Source: Actinoallomurus sp050942425 (lineage in GTDB: Bacteria > Actinomycetota > Actinomycetes > Streptosporangiales > Streptosporangiaceae). From it: 64,000 bases of DNA. Shown one piece after another: positions 25,986-34,436 of the stretch. The notes below the pieces were generated by a model, which saw nothing but the letters and a program-made list of their open reading frames with translations, was not told where the DNA came from and did no database searches. Numbering within the stretch: the first letter of the stretch is position 1; the number at the start of each line of letters is the position of its first letter. The stretch covers positions 558,001-622,000 of the forward strand of contig NZ_CP192063.1 in the NCBI RefSeq assembly GCF_050942425.1. Direction: 5' to 3'. Position numbers and translations under genes: made by a program.

Positions 25986-27824
25986 GTGGACGACCAGACC
26001 CCGTCGAAGAACCGTCCGTCCGACAGCACACACGGCATCAACCGCCGGGCTTTCGTCACCGGAGCCGCCGCGGCAGGGGCGGTGGCCGCCGCCGGAATCC
26101 TCGGCTCCGGTCAGCCCGCGTCGGCCACCCCGATCGCGCGACGCGCACCGCGCACCCGCCGTGCGGCGGAGGCCGGACGCCGCGTGGCGGTGTTCGGCGG
26201 CGGGATGGGCGGCCTGACCGTCGCGCACGAGCTCGCGGAACGCGGCTTCCAGGTCACCGTCTACGAACGCAAGGCGTGGGGCGGTAAGTGCCGCAGCATC
26301 CCCGTCCCCGGCACCGGCAGCGGCGGACGCCAGGACCTGCCCGGCGAGCACGGCTTCCGTTTCTTCCCCGGCTTCTACCAGAACCTGCCCGACACCATGA
26401 GCCGCATCCCGCTGCCCGGCGGCGGAAGCACCTTCGACAACCTGGTCGCGGGCAAGGAGGTCGCCGCCTACTACAACGGCACCAAGTTCACCCTGCCCGC
26501 CGCCGGCAGCATCCAGGGCACCCTGAGCCCCGACTCGCTGCTGGCGTTCCTGAAGACCGCCGTGTCGGTCGTCGGGACCGTCCCGGCGTGGGAGGTGGCG
26601 TACTTCCTGCAGAAGATGATCGCGTTCGTCACCAGCGGCCCGCTCCGTCGCTACCGGCAGTGGGAGAACATGAACTTCTCCGAGTTCGTCCACTCGGAGA
26701 AGATGTCCAAGCAGTACCAGGAACTCCTGGTGCAGATGTTCACCGGCACCCTGGTGGCCGCCAAACCCGACAAGGCCAACGCCCACACCATGGGACTGAT
26801 GGCCGAGGCGTGGGTCTACAGCACCCTCGGCCTGGGCGGTTACAAGCAGCCCGACCGCCTGCTGAACGCCCCCACCAACGACGCGCTCATCGACCCGTGG
26901 ATGACCCACCTGCGATCCCTCGGCGTGACCTTCCAGCAGGGCGCCACCCTCACCGGCCTCACCGTCACGGACAAGCAGGTCAGCGGCGCCCAGGTCAGCG
27001 GCCCCGCGGGCACGGACACCGTGCAGGCCGACCACTACGTGCTGGCCATGCCGATCGAACGCGCCGTCCCGCTCCTGGGCGACGACATCCTGGCCGCCGA
27101 CCCGTCGCTGAAGTCACTGCGCAACCTGACCACCGACTGGATGAACGGCATCATGATCTACTTGCGGCAGCCGGTCGACCTGGCCAACGGCCACGTCGCC
27201 TACGCCGGGCAGCCCTGGTCGCTGACCTCCATCAGCCAGGCCCAGTTCTGGAAGAACAAGTTCGGCACCACGTACGGCGACGGCACCGTCAACGAGTGCC
27301 TGTCGATCGACCTGTCGGCCTGGGACCGCCCCGGCGTCCTGTACGGCAAGGCCGCCCGCGACTGCACCTCCGACCAGATCTTCCACGAGGTCGTCGAGCA
27401 ACTGCGCCGGTCCATCCCCCTGGGGCCGGTGCTGCTGAACGACCTCAACCTGCACTCCTACTTCATCGATCCGGCCATCACCGGCAACGGCACCCCGCAG
27501 GTCGCCGACGACGAGCCCCTGCTCATCAACACCCCCGGCTCCTGGAACTCCCGCCCCGAGGCCACCACCGCCCTGCCCAACCTGTTCCTGGCCGCCGACT
27601 ACGTCCGCGCCGACATCAACCTGGCCACCATGGAAGGCGCCAACACCGCCGCGCGCAAGGCCGCCAACGCCATCCTGGAAGCCTCCGGCGCCGGCGGCAC
27701 CCCCGCCAAGATCTTCGACCTGTACCTGCCCACCGAGTTCCAGGGCTTCTACGATGACGATGACCGCCGCTTCAACGCGGGCCAGCCCAACGCCTTCGAC
27801 CTGTGGGATCCCGCCAAACCCTGA
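25986..27824 (+). CDS. Tat-exported FAD-dependent oxidoreductase, desaturase/dehydroxylase-like
   Basis: 612 residues from GTG 25986 (GAGGAG five bases upstream). The N-terminus has a twin-arginine signal (NRRAFVTGAAAAGAVAAAG) ending around SASATP. The FAD motif follows (VAVFGGGMGGLTVAHELAERG), then GGKCRSI and GEHGFRFFPGF, as in phytoene desaturase and hydroxysqualene dehydroxylase relatives. The C-terminus closes the FAD site (LFLAADYVRAD, MEGANTAARKAAN). Folded export with FAD is inferred from the signal. It is probably derepressed with the monooxygenase by the TetR between them. Exact substrate unknown. Confidence 0.9.
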   Translation: MDDQTPSKNRPSDSTHGINRRAFVTGAAAAGAVAAAGILGSGQPASATPIARRAPRTRRAAEAGRRVAVFGGGMGGLTVAHELAERGFQVTVYERKAWGGKCRSIPVPGTGSGGRQDLPGEHGFRFFPGFYQNLPDTMSRIPLPGGGSTFDNLVAGKEVAAYYNGTKFTLPAAGSIQGTLSPDSLLAFLKTAVSVVGTVPAWEVAYFLQKMIAFVTSGPLRRYRQWENMNFSEFVHSEKMSKQYQELLVQMFTGTLVAAKPDKANAHTMGLMAEAWVYSTLGLGGYKQPDRLLNAPTNDALIDPWMTHLRSLGVTFQQGATLTGLTVTDKQVSGAQVSGPAGTDTVQADHYVLAMPIERAVPLLGDDILAADPSLKSLRNLTTDWMNGIMIYLRQPVDLANGHVAYAGQPWSLTSISQAQFWKNKFGTTYGDGTVNECLSIDLSAWDRPGVLYGKAARDCTSDQIFHEVVEQLRRSIPLGPVLLNDLNLHSYFIDPAITGNGTPQVADDEPLLINTPGSWNSRPEATTALPNLFLAADYVRADINLATMEGANTAARKAANAILEASGAGGTPAKIFDLYLPTEFQGFYDDDDRRFNAGQPNAFDLWDPAKP

Positions 27825-27869
27825 GCCCCTTCAGCCCCGGGCGACCACTCACCGCGGTTGAACGGCACA

Positions 27870-27910
27870 ATGATCCTCCTCGTGAGAAACGGTCACCGAG
27901 GAAGGATCAT
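27870..27910 (+). promoter_or_regulatory. Hairpin sequestering the ribosome binding site of the next gene
   Basis: Arms 27870-27882 and 27897-27910 are complementary apart from one bulged base, and GTGA/TCAC extend the stem toward a short loop. The 3' arm contains the GAGGAAGGA ribosome site, and the ATG is at 27913. Folding would hide the ribosome site. Confidence 0.5.
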
Positions 27911-27912
27911 GC

Positions 27913-29169
27913 ATGAAGTGCCCGGCATGCGAGATCGACGTGCCCTCAGGCCTGTCCGCCTGCACACGGTGCGGCGCAGCGCTCCCACCGGCGGAGGAGC
28001 GCTCCGGCTCACAACCGCCTTTCGCCGGCGACTCGGCGATGAACCCGCGAACCGAGCCATTGCCGGCCCAGGTCTGGGACGCGGGGGCGGAGACTCCTGA
28101 GAGTGTACGGCCCGAGGGTCCCGCAGTCGGCGGCACCGGCGAGGCCGATCCCGGTAATGCCACGCAACGCCTGGACGTCCCGGCGGCCGGCCCCGTGCCA
28201 CCCGACCATCGCCCGGTCGGTTGGAATCCCGGTCCGCCGGGGCCCGGTGCGATGCCGTACGCACAGGATGCCGCCGGCCAGGCTTTCGGCCCTCCGGGGA
28301 CGGACCCGATGCCGTACGCGCCCGACGCCGCCGGCCAAGGGTTCGGCTCTCCGGGACCTGGCGCGATGCCGTACGCGGCCGACCAGGGTTTCGGCTCCCC
28401 GATGCCATACGCGTCCGACCCTGCCGGCCAGGGTTTCGGTTCCCCGATGCCGTACGCGCCTGAGGCCGCCGGCCAGGGTTACGGCCCTCCGGGGCCCGGG
28501 GCGATGCCGCCGCCCGGATATCCGGGCGGCTGGGACCAGGCCGTTCCGCCGGTCGCCGGGGAAACCGCGGCGCCCACGTCGGGTGGCGGCATGGGACGGA
28601 ATCGGATGCTGCTGCTCGGGGGAGGAGTCGCGGTCGCGGTCGTGCTCGTCGGAGGTCTGGCCGTCGCCCTGACACGGGGATCGGCGGACAAGACGCAGAC
28701 TCCGCAGCAGAAGCCGGGTGCCGGCGGCGCCGCGCAGCAGGCCGCCGCCGTCGACCAGGTCCTCAAGTCCGGTCAGGTGGCCCGTGGGCATCTGCCGTCC
28801 CGCCTTCGGACGTGCGATGACGTGTCCGCGGGCGTCGCCGGTTTCCAGCAGGTCGTCCGGGATCGGCAGCAGGAGCTCTCCCAGGCGAAAGGGCTCAAGG
28901 TCGACCGGCTGCCCAGCGGACCGCGGCTCCGTCAGTCGATGATCGGCGCGTACCAGAGCTCCCTCAAGGCCGATCGGGCGTACCTGGCGTGGGCGCAGGG
29001 GGTGCGCACACGAAGTTGCGGCGCCAAGGTCGCCCCGCTGACGGCGGCGTACAAGAACGCCATCGCCGCCAACGACAAGGCGGGTCCCGCCAAGCGCCAG
29101 GTGGTCGCCTTGTGGAAACCGATCGCCGGCACCCACTCCCTGCCCACCTACGCGTGGAACCGCCTCTGA
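27913..29169 (+). CDS. Zinc-ribbon membrane protein with PG-rich repeats
   Basis: 418 residues. An N-terminal zinc ribbon (MKCPACEIDV...CTRCGAAL) is followed by ~180 residues of low-complexity sequence with imperfect MPYAxDAAGQGFGxPGPGA repeats, one membrane helix (MLLLGGGVAVAVVLVGGLAVAL) near residue 240, and a C-terminal helical domain of about 150 residues with two cysteines (RTCDDV and RSCGAK). The plan is of actinobacterial cytoplasmic zinc-ribbon anchored sensors with an outer domain of unknown role. Translation may be controlled by the hairpin over its ribosome site. Function unknown. Confidence 0.82.
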   Translation: MKCPACEIDVPSGLSACTRCGAALPPAEERSGSQPPFAGDSAMNPRTEPLPAQVWDAGAETPESVRPEGPAVGGTGEADPGNATQRLDVPAAGPVPPDHRPVGWNPGPPGPGAMPYAQDAAGQAFGPPGTDPMPYAPDAAGQGFGSPGPGAMPYAADQGFGSPMPYASDPAGQGFGSPMPYAPEAAGQGYGPPGPGAMPPPGYPGGWDQAVPPVAGETAAPTSGGGMGRNRMLLLGGGVAVAVVLVGGLAVALTRGSADKTQTPQQKPGAGGAAQQAAAVDQVLKSGQVARGHLPSRLRTCDDVSAGVAGFQQVVRDRQQELSQAKGLKVDRLPSGPRLRQSMIGAYQSSLKADRAYLAWAQGVRTRSCGAKVAPLTAAYKNAIAANDKAGPAKRQVVALWKPIAGTHSLPTYAWNRL

Positions 29170-29255
29170 TCGATCTCAACTCCGTCCGGGAGGCCGTCAC
29201 AAACGGGGAGGTCGTCTGGTCCTTACTGTCGACAGTCCCTGTTTGGAGGAAACGC

Positions 29256-29666
29256 ATGAGCGCTGAGCTCGCACACCTGCCCCCAGGCGTCGAGGTGATC
29301 ACGACCCTGCCGGAGGCGGCGGCCCGGATCCCGGCGGGCGCCGAGGCCAGGACCATCCGGATCACCCTGTCGCCCGGTGACCCCGGCGCGCCCCCGCACC
29401 GGCACCCCGGGCCGATCTTCGGCTACGTGACCCAGGGCGAGATCCTCTTCGAGCTGGAGGGGCAGCCGCCCCGGGTGATCAAGGCCGGTGACGCCCTGTT
29501 CGAGCCCGGGGGCGATGTGATCCATCTCCAGGGCGCCAACAACCTTCCGGACGCGCAGTCGCAGATGGTGGTGACCATGTTCGCGCCGCCGGGTACCCCG
29601 ATTCTGACCGTGGTCGGCGCGGAGGAGCTGGCCGAACGACGGCACCTGCGGGTCACCCGGCCGTGA
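29256..29666 (+). CDS. Cupin-domain protein
   Basis: 136 residues from ATG 29256 (GGAGGA five bases upstream). Cupin motif 1 appears as PPHRHPGPIFGYVTQGEILFE, motif 2 as GDALFEPGGDVIHLQGAN; the His residues could bind a metal. Small stand-alone cupins act as dioxygenases, isomerases or small-molecule sensors. It lies 22 bp from the convergent tetR end. Role unknown. Confidence 0.85.
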   Translation: MSAELAHLPPGVEVITTLPEAAARIPAGAEARTIRITLSPGDPGAPPHRHPGPIFGYVTQGEILFELEGQPPRVIKAGDALFEPGGDVIHLQGANNLPDAQSQMVVTMFAPPGTPILTVVGAEELAERRHLRVTRP

Positions 29667-29688
29667 TGATCGGCCGCCGCCAGGGCGG

Positions 29689-30420
29689 CTAGGCGCGATT
29701 ACCGAGTCCGCCCATGATCAGGTTGAGGGTGAACTCGAAGCGATCCAGGGCGGTGCCGGCCGTCAGTTCGGCCGCGTAGCGCTTGGTGTTGGGGAAGGCA
29801 CCGGGCAACGCGGCGAATCGGCGTAGCAATTCGTCGCGGCTGACGGCCCACCCCTCCTGGTCGGCATGCCTGTCGAGCAGGGAGGTCTCGAGGCAGAAGG
29901 CGTTGACATAGAGGGTCAGGACGTCGACCGTCCATGCGGCCGTCTGCGGGTCGACGCCCCCCGCCAGCACGATGCCGAGCATGCCCTCGCTCACGCGCAG
30001 GGTTTCCAGGTTCGTTGGGACCCCGGCGAGCGCTGCCAGGGAGATGCCGGGGTAGCGCAGGTACTGATCACGCATCTGTGCGCAGACGCTGATGATCTGC
30101 TCACGCCAGGCGCTCGGATTCGGTTCGGGAAGCTCGATCGCGGCGCAGAGCCGTCCGATCAGGAGGTCGTCCAGGTCCTCCTTGTTGACGACGTGGGCGT
30201 AGAGCGACGCAGGGCCCGTTTCGAGGGCGCCGGCCACTCGTCGCATCGTCAGGGCGCCGTATCCCTCGCGCTCGACGATGCCGAGCGCGGTCTCGACGAT
30301 GGCGTCGACGGTGATGGGCCTCTTGCGCCCCGCCGACGGTCCGCGACGGGTCGCGTCGGTGTCGCCGGCCAGGAGTTGCTGGTGCCGCGCTGCGCGCCGT
30401 CGCTGAGGAGGCGATGCCAT
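29689..30420 (-). CDS. TetR-family regulator of the divergent FAD monooxygenase
   Basis: 243 residues with a basic N-terminal arm (SAGRKRPITVDAIVETALGIVE) and helix-turn-helix LTMRRVAGALETGPASLYAHVVNKEDL, followed by a TetR_C-type bundle as in tetracycline-type repressors of antibiotic modification genes. It is transcribed away from the monooxygenase at 30517. The shared 96-bp gap holds two GAACAGTGTTC boxes over a consensus promoter. Confidence 0.93.
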   Translation of the reverse strand: MASPPQRRRAARHQQLLAGDTDATRRGPSAGRKRPITVDAIVETALGIVEREGYGALTMRRVAGALETGPASLYAHVVNKEDLDDLLIGRLCAAIELPEPNPSAWREQIISVCAQMRDQYLRYPGISLAALAGVPTNLETLRVSEGMLGIVLAGGVDPQTAAWTVDVLTLYVNAFCLETSLLDRHADQEGWAVSRDELLRRFAALPGAFPNTKRYAAELTAGTALDRFEFTLNLIMGGLGNRA

Positions 30421-30456
30421 GCGACAAGTCTAGATGAGGTACGAGCGTAGTTCTGG

Positions 30457-30492
30457 TTGACACGAACAGTGTTCCTAAATAGAACAGTGTTC
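30457..30492 (+). promoter_or_regulatory. Consensus promoter overlapped by two tandem TetR boxes
   Basis: -35 TTGACA at 30457-30462, 17-bp spacer, -10-like TAGAAC at 30480-30485. The 11-bp palindrome GAACAGTGTTC occurs twice, at 30464-30474 and 30482-30492, with centres 18 bp apart. A bound repressor would cover both promoter elements. Confidence 0.75.
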
Positions 30493-30516
30493 GTGTCTAC
30501 TGCCGGAGAGAAGCAG

Positions 30517-32076
30517 ATGTCCGTGAAGACCTCGCTGACCACCATGAACTACGACGTGCTCGTGGCAGGTGCCGGGCCGGTCGGCCTGATGCTCGCGACC
30601 GAACTGCAGGTGGCGGGGGCCCGGGTGCTCGTCGTCGAACGGCGGACCGAGCTCGACACCGCGCTCAAGGCGGGCGGGATCAACACCGCCTCCGCCGAGG
30701 CCCTCGAACGGCGCGGCCTGCTCCCCGCGTTGAAGGCGGTGGAGGGGCCGCTGCCGTTTCAGGAGGAGCGGAGGCGGCCACCTTTCGCCGGGCACTTCGG
30801 TGGGATTCAGGTGCCGGCGGACCCCGTCGACGAGGAAGATCCGAGCCTGCGCGGTCGTGGCCCGACTTGGTACGTGCAGGTCCCGCAGGTCGAGGTGGAG
30901 CGGATCCTCGGTGAGCGCGCGGCGGAGCTCGGCGTCGAGGTTCGGCGCGGCGTCGAGGTGTGTGGATTCGACGCGGATGAGGCCGGCGTCACCGTGCACC
31001 TCCAAGGCCGGGACGACGTGCGCGTGGCGTGGCTCGTCGGCTGCGACGGAGGCCGCAGTCTGGTCCGGCGCCTGGCGGGCTTCGAGTTCCCCGGCACGGA
31101 CCCCGAGATCACGGTCCGCCAGGCGGTGGCCACCGTGGAGGGGGCGGAGCGTCTGGGGCGAGGCTGGCAGCACACCCCCACCGGCGTCTACGTCTACGGG
31201 CCGATGCCGGGCCGTGTACGCACGGTCGAGCTGGACGGCCCTCCGGCGGACCGGGAGACACCGGTCACCGCGGCCGAGATGGAGGCCAGCCTGCGGCGCG
31301 TCAGCGGCGTCGACGTCCGCGTCACCGAGGTCGTCAGCGGCACGCGCTTCACGGACCACGCGCGGCAGGCGACGACCTATCGGCGCGGTCGCGTGCTCCT
31401 CTGCGGGGACGCCGCCCACGTGCACTCGCCCTTCAGCGGCCAGGGCCTGAACCTCGGGCTCGGCGATGCCGTCAACCTGGGCTGGAAGCTCGCCGCCACC
31501 GTGCGAGGGTGGGCGCCCGAGGGCCTGCTCGACACCTACACCGGCGAACGGCACCCGATCGGCGCCTGGGTGCTCGACTGGACGCGCGCGCAGGTGGCCG
31601 TGATGCGCGGCGACGCCTACAGCCGTGCCCTCAGAAGTGTGGTCACCGACTTCCTCGGCACACGGGACGGGGCGACCTACTACGTGAAGCGGATCTCAGG
31701 TCTGTGGCAGCGCTACGACCTGGGGGACGGCCATCCGCTGGTCGGCGCGACAATGCCCGACCTCCGGCTGGAGGACGGCACGCGGCTCGCCGACCACGCC
31801 CATGAGGGCCGGGCCCTGCTCGTCGATCTCGCCGGGGACGACCGGCTGGCGGCCCTGGCCAAGCCGTACGCCGGGCGTCTGGAACTGGTCCGAGGCGGTT
31901 CGGACGGCACCGGGGTGAGCGGCCTGCTGGTGCGTCCCGACGGCTTCGTGGCGTGGGCGTCGGACGACGGCGCCAGTGACCCCACCGGCCTGGAAGCCGC
32001 CCTGACGCGCTGGTTGGGGGACGACACGAGTCTGGGGACCCATATGGATGCGCCAATCCGAATGACGCTTGATTGA
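30517..32076 (+). CDS. FAD-dependent aromatic hydroxylase (PHBH fold, polyketide-hydroxylase type)
   Basis: 519 residues from ATG 30517 (GGAGAG upstream). FAD motif VLVAGAGPVGLMLATELQVAG, the DG motif VGCDGGRSLVRRL, and the GD motif LLCGDAAHVHSPFSGQGLNLG are all present, plus a thioredoxin-like C-terminal domain, as in RdmE/PgaE-type enzymes and rifampicin monooxygenases. NAD(P)H-dependent hydroxylation of an aromatic substrate is expected; it may be a xenobiotic or antibiotic given the TetR pairing. An EF-hand gene follows after 60 bp. Confidence 0.92.
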   Translation: MSVKTSLTTMNYDVLVAGAGPVGLMLATELQVAGARVLVVERRTELDTALKAGGINTASAEALERRGLLPALKAVEGPLPFQEERRRPPFAGHFGGIQVPADPVDEEDPSLRGRGPTWYVQVPQVEVERILGERAAELGVEVRRGVEVCGFDADEAGVTVHLQGRDDVRVAWLVGCDGGRSLVRRLAGFEFPGTDPEITVRQAVATVEGAERLGRGWQHTPTGVYVYGPMPGRVRTVELDGPPADRETPVTAAEMEASLRRVSGVDVRVTEVVSGTRFTDHARQATTYRRGRVLLCGDAAHVHSPFSGQGLNLGLGDAVNLGWKLAATVRGWAPEGLLDTYTGERHPIGAWVLDWTRAQVAVMRGDAYSRALRSVVTDFLGTRDGATYYVKRISGLWQRYDLGDGHPLVGATMPDLRLEDGTRLADHAHEGRALLVDLAGDDRLAALAKPYAGRLELVRGGSDGTGVSGLLVRPDGFVAWASDDGASDPTGLEAALTRWLGDDTSLGTHMDAPIRMTLD

Positions 32077-32136
32077 TCACGATATGTAGTTATAGTACTA
32101 CTGTCTGCATCACACTCCTCGCTGGAGGTTCCCCCG

Positions 32137-32652
32137 ATGGATGCACGTCTGGACCGAATCAAGGCCGCGTTCGACGCCCTCGACACGAACTCCAACGGCT
32201 ACCTGGAGGCGGAGGACTTCGACGGGCTCGGGCGCCGGATCAGCGAGGCGCTGGACGCGGCGGAGAGCTCACCCAAGGCTCAAGCGCTCCGCGCGAGCTG
32301 CCGGCGCTACTGGCAGGGCCTGGTCGACACCCTCGACCGGAACCATGACGGGAAGCTGAGCCCGGATGAATACGCCCGGTTCCACGAACCGCACGGGTAC
32401 GAGGACAACGTCCGGCCCTACGCGGAGGCGCTGACCGCGATCTGCGATCGCGATGACGACGGCTTCGTCCAGCACGCCGACCTCGTACGGGGGCTGGGGG
32501 CGGTGGGCTTCCCCGTCGCGAACATCGAGGCTCTCTCCCGGGCGCTCGACCCGCAGGGCACCGGCCAGGTCTCCAGGACCGAGTGGCTGACCGCCATCGA
32601 GGACTTCTTCCTCGCCAGGGGCAGCCACGCCGTCAGCGACACCCTGGTCTGA
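32137..32652 (+). CDS. EF-hand calcium-binding protein (calerythrin-like)
   Basis: 171 residues, soluble. Four EF-hand loops are visible: DTNSNGYLEAED (near residue 16), DRNHDGKLSPDE (~68), DRDDDGFVQHAD (~104) and a weaker DPQGTGQVSRTE (~138). The spacing matches sarcoplasmic calcium-binding and calerythrin-type actinobacterial proteins. It may buffer or sense Ca2+. The ribosome site is GGAGG upstream of ATG 32137. It lies between the hydroxylase and a methyltransferase on the same strand. Confidence 0.9.
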   Translation: MDARLDRIKAAFDALDTNSNGYLEAEDFDGLGRRISEALDAAESSPKAQALRASCRRYWQGLVDTLDRNHDGKLSPDEYARFHEPHGYEDNVRPYAEALTAICDRDDDGFVQHADLVRGLGAVGFPVANIEALSRALDPQGTGQVSRTEWLTAIEDFFLARGSHAVSDTLV

Positions 32653-32784
32653 CAGGCGTCCCGGCAGCCGATGTCGATGCCGGTGCCCCACACCGGCATC
32701 GACGCGACGCGTGTTCCGTCTTATCTGACCGCCGCCGCACGGTTCGAGGACCGACCGTGCGGTGGGGCCTGGAGAGGAGAGCCC

Positions 32785-33669
32785 ATGGCCGGCGACACCG
32801 GCGTGGAAGAAGGCGTCGGACGGACCGCCCTCATGGTCGCCGCGGCGCGGGCGATCGAGACCCACCGCCGCGACGCCCTGGCACGGGACGTCTATGCCGA
32901 GCACTTCGTACGCGCGGCACGGGCGTCCGCGGCCTGGCCGGTGCGCCTCCAGCAGGTTCCGGACGGCGACGCCGATCCGTTCTGGGGCCGGTTCGCGCGC
33001 TACTTCGGCCTGCGGACCAGGGTCCTCGACGACTTCCTCCTGCGGCAGGTGCGCGCGGGCACTCGACAGGTGGTCCTCCTCGGGGCGGGCCTGGACACGC
33101 GGGCGTACCGGCTCGACTGGCCGCCCGGCTGCACGATCTTTGAGATCGACCAGGAGGACGTCCTCGCGTTCAAGAACGGCGTGCTCGACGGGCTGGGTGC
33201 CGTGCCGACGGCCGAGCGCATCACGATCGGCGGCGATCTGCGCCTCGAATGGGCCGGGGAGCTGACCGGCGCCGGCTTCGACCCGGCCGCACCGACCGCC
33301 TGGCTCGCCGAGGGGCTGCTGCTCTACCTTCCCCACGCCGCCGAACGCGCCCTCATCGAGGCGGTGGACGGGCTGAGCGCGGTGGGGAGCGCCCTGGCCT
33401 ACGAGGTCAAGCTCGGTACGGAGTCGGCGGCCGTCCGCGAAAGCCCGATCTACTCGGCGGCCAGGCGACGGATCGGCGTCGACCTTCTCGTCCTGTTCGG
33501 CGGGGAGCCGAGGCCCGACTCCGCCGGGGACCTGGCGGCCCGGGGCTGGTCCACGTCGGTCCACACCGCGTTCGAATTCACCCGCCGGCACGGGCGCGGC
33601 CCACACCCCGAGCCCGAGCGGCCCGACGCACTGGCCGCCAACCGGTGGGTGTTCGCAACCAAGCCCTGA
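32785..33669 (+). CDS. SAM-dependent methyltransferase, leucine carboxyl methyltransferase family
   Basis: 294 residues from ATG 32785 (GGAGAGGAGA upstream). Typical features of the actinobacterial TIGR00027/PF04072 group: VGRTALMVAAARAIE at the start, SAM motif VVLLGAGLDTRAYRLDW, EIDQEDVL, and WLAEGLLLYLP. The substrate could be a carboxyl or hydroxyl group of a small metabolite. The open frame extends upstream to 32671 without homology. It is convergent with the catabolic cluster. Confidence 0.88.
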   Translation: MAGDTGVEEGVGRTALMVAAARAIETHRRDALARDVYAEHFVRAARASAAWPVRLQQVPDGDADPFWGRFARYFGLRTRVLDDFLLRQVRAGTRQVVLLGAGLDTRAYRLDWPPGCTIFEIDQEDVLAFKNGVLDGLGAVPTAERITIGGDLRLEWAGELTGAGFDPAAPTAWLAEGLLLYLPHAAERALIEAVDGLSAVGSALAYEVKLGTESAAVRESPIYSAARRRIGVDLLVLFGGEPRPDSAGDLAARGWSTSVHTAFEFTRRHGRGPHPEPERPDALAANRWVFATKP

Positions 33670-33731
33670 CCGTGACCCGGCCGGGAGGATCCTCAACGCG
33701 TACGAGCATGCCGCCTGAGCTGCACGGACGA

Positions 33732-34436
33732 CTATCGGGCGGGTTCCACCCCGATGTGATCGAGAAGCCGGTCCAGCAGACGGTACGCGCGGTCACGGGA
33801 CGCTTCGGCGTGCTTCTCGGCCTGCGCCAGGATCTCGGCGGGGTCGAATCCCGCGGCGCTCACGGTGTGGCGGGTGTCCGGGGTCATCCAGCGGGCCACG
33901 ATCTCGGGGGTGACTTCGGGGTGGAACTGCAGGCCGAGGGTTCGGCCGAGGCGGAAGGCCTGGGGGCAGACGTCGGTCCAGGCGAGCCGCTCGGCGCCGG
34001 GCGGTGGCTCGAAGCGGTCGTGGTGGGCCTGGTACCAGGGGCCGGGTTCGATCAGACCGGGGTCGGTCGTCTGGATGTCGGTGAAGCCGTGCTCGGGCCG
34101 GGCGGCGAGGCGGACCTGTCCGCCGAGGGCGAAGGCCGCCAACTGGCCGCCGAAGCAGATGCCGAGGACCGGTGTCCCGGCGTCGTGAGCGCGCCGCAGC
34201 AGGGCCAGTTCGGGCAGCAGCCAGGAGCCCAGACCCGCGATGTCGTACGCCGACCAGGGCGCGCCGAGCGGAAGGACGAGGTCGTACGCGGCGGGGTCCG
34301 GGAAGTCGGTGCGCGGCGGCCCGTGCGGCGGGACCACCAGCAGCAGGTCCAGGTCGTATCCGCGCTGGACGAGCCGGTCGCCGATGTGGCCGGGTGCGGT
34401 GAGGTGGTCGTGCTGGATGACGAGGGCGCGTTTCAT
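33732..34436 (-). CDS. Class I glutamine amidotransferase-like protein
   Basis: 234 residues. The catalytic triad is visible: Cys in GICFGGQ and His-Glu in LQFHPEV. It resembles GMP-synthase-like stand-alone amidotransferases. ATG 34436 overlaps the LLM oxidoreductase stop by 4 bp. In aniline and isopropylamine catabolic gene sets a GS-like enzyme and an amidotransferase-like hydrolase work on gamma-glutamyl amides, so a gamma-glutamyl hydrolase role fits here. This is the last gene of the minus-strand arm. Confidence 0.85.
   Translation of the reverse strand: MKRALVIQHDHLTAPGHIGDRLVQRGYDLDLLLVVPPHGPPRTDFPDPAAYDLVLPLGAPWSAYDIAGLGSWLLPELALLRRAHDAGTPVLGICFGGQLAAFALGGQVRLAARPEHGFTDIQTTDPGLIEPGPWYQAHHDRFEPPPGAERLAWTDVCPQAFRLGRTLGLQFHPEVTPEIVARWMTPDTRHTVSAAGFDPAEILAQAEKHAEASRDRAYRLLDRLLDHIGVEPAR

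Noticed and set aside
28230..28500. Possible repeat array in the zinc-ribbon gene read as CRISPR-like
   Set aside because: The units are imperfect, differ in length and encode MPYAxDAAGQGFG-type peptides; they are coding low-complexity repeats.
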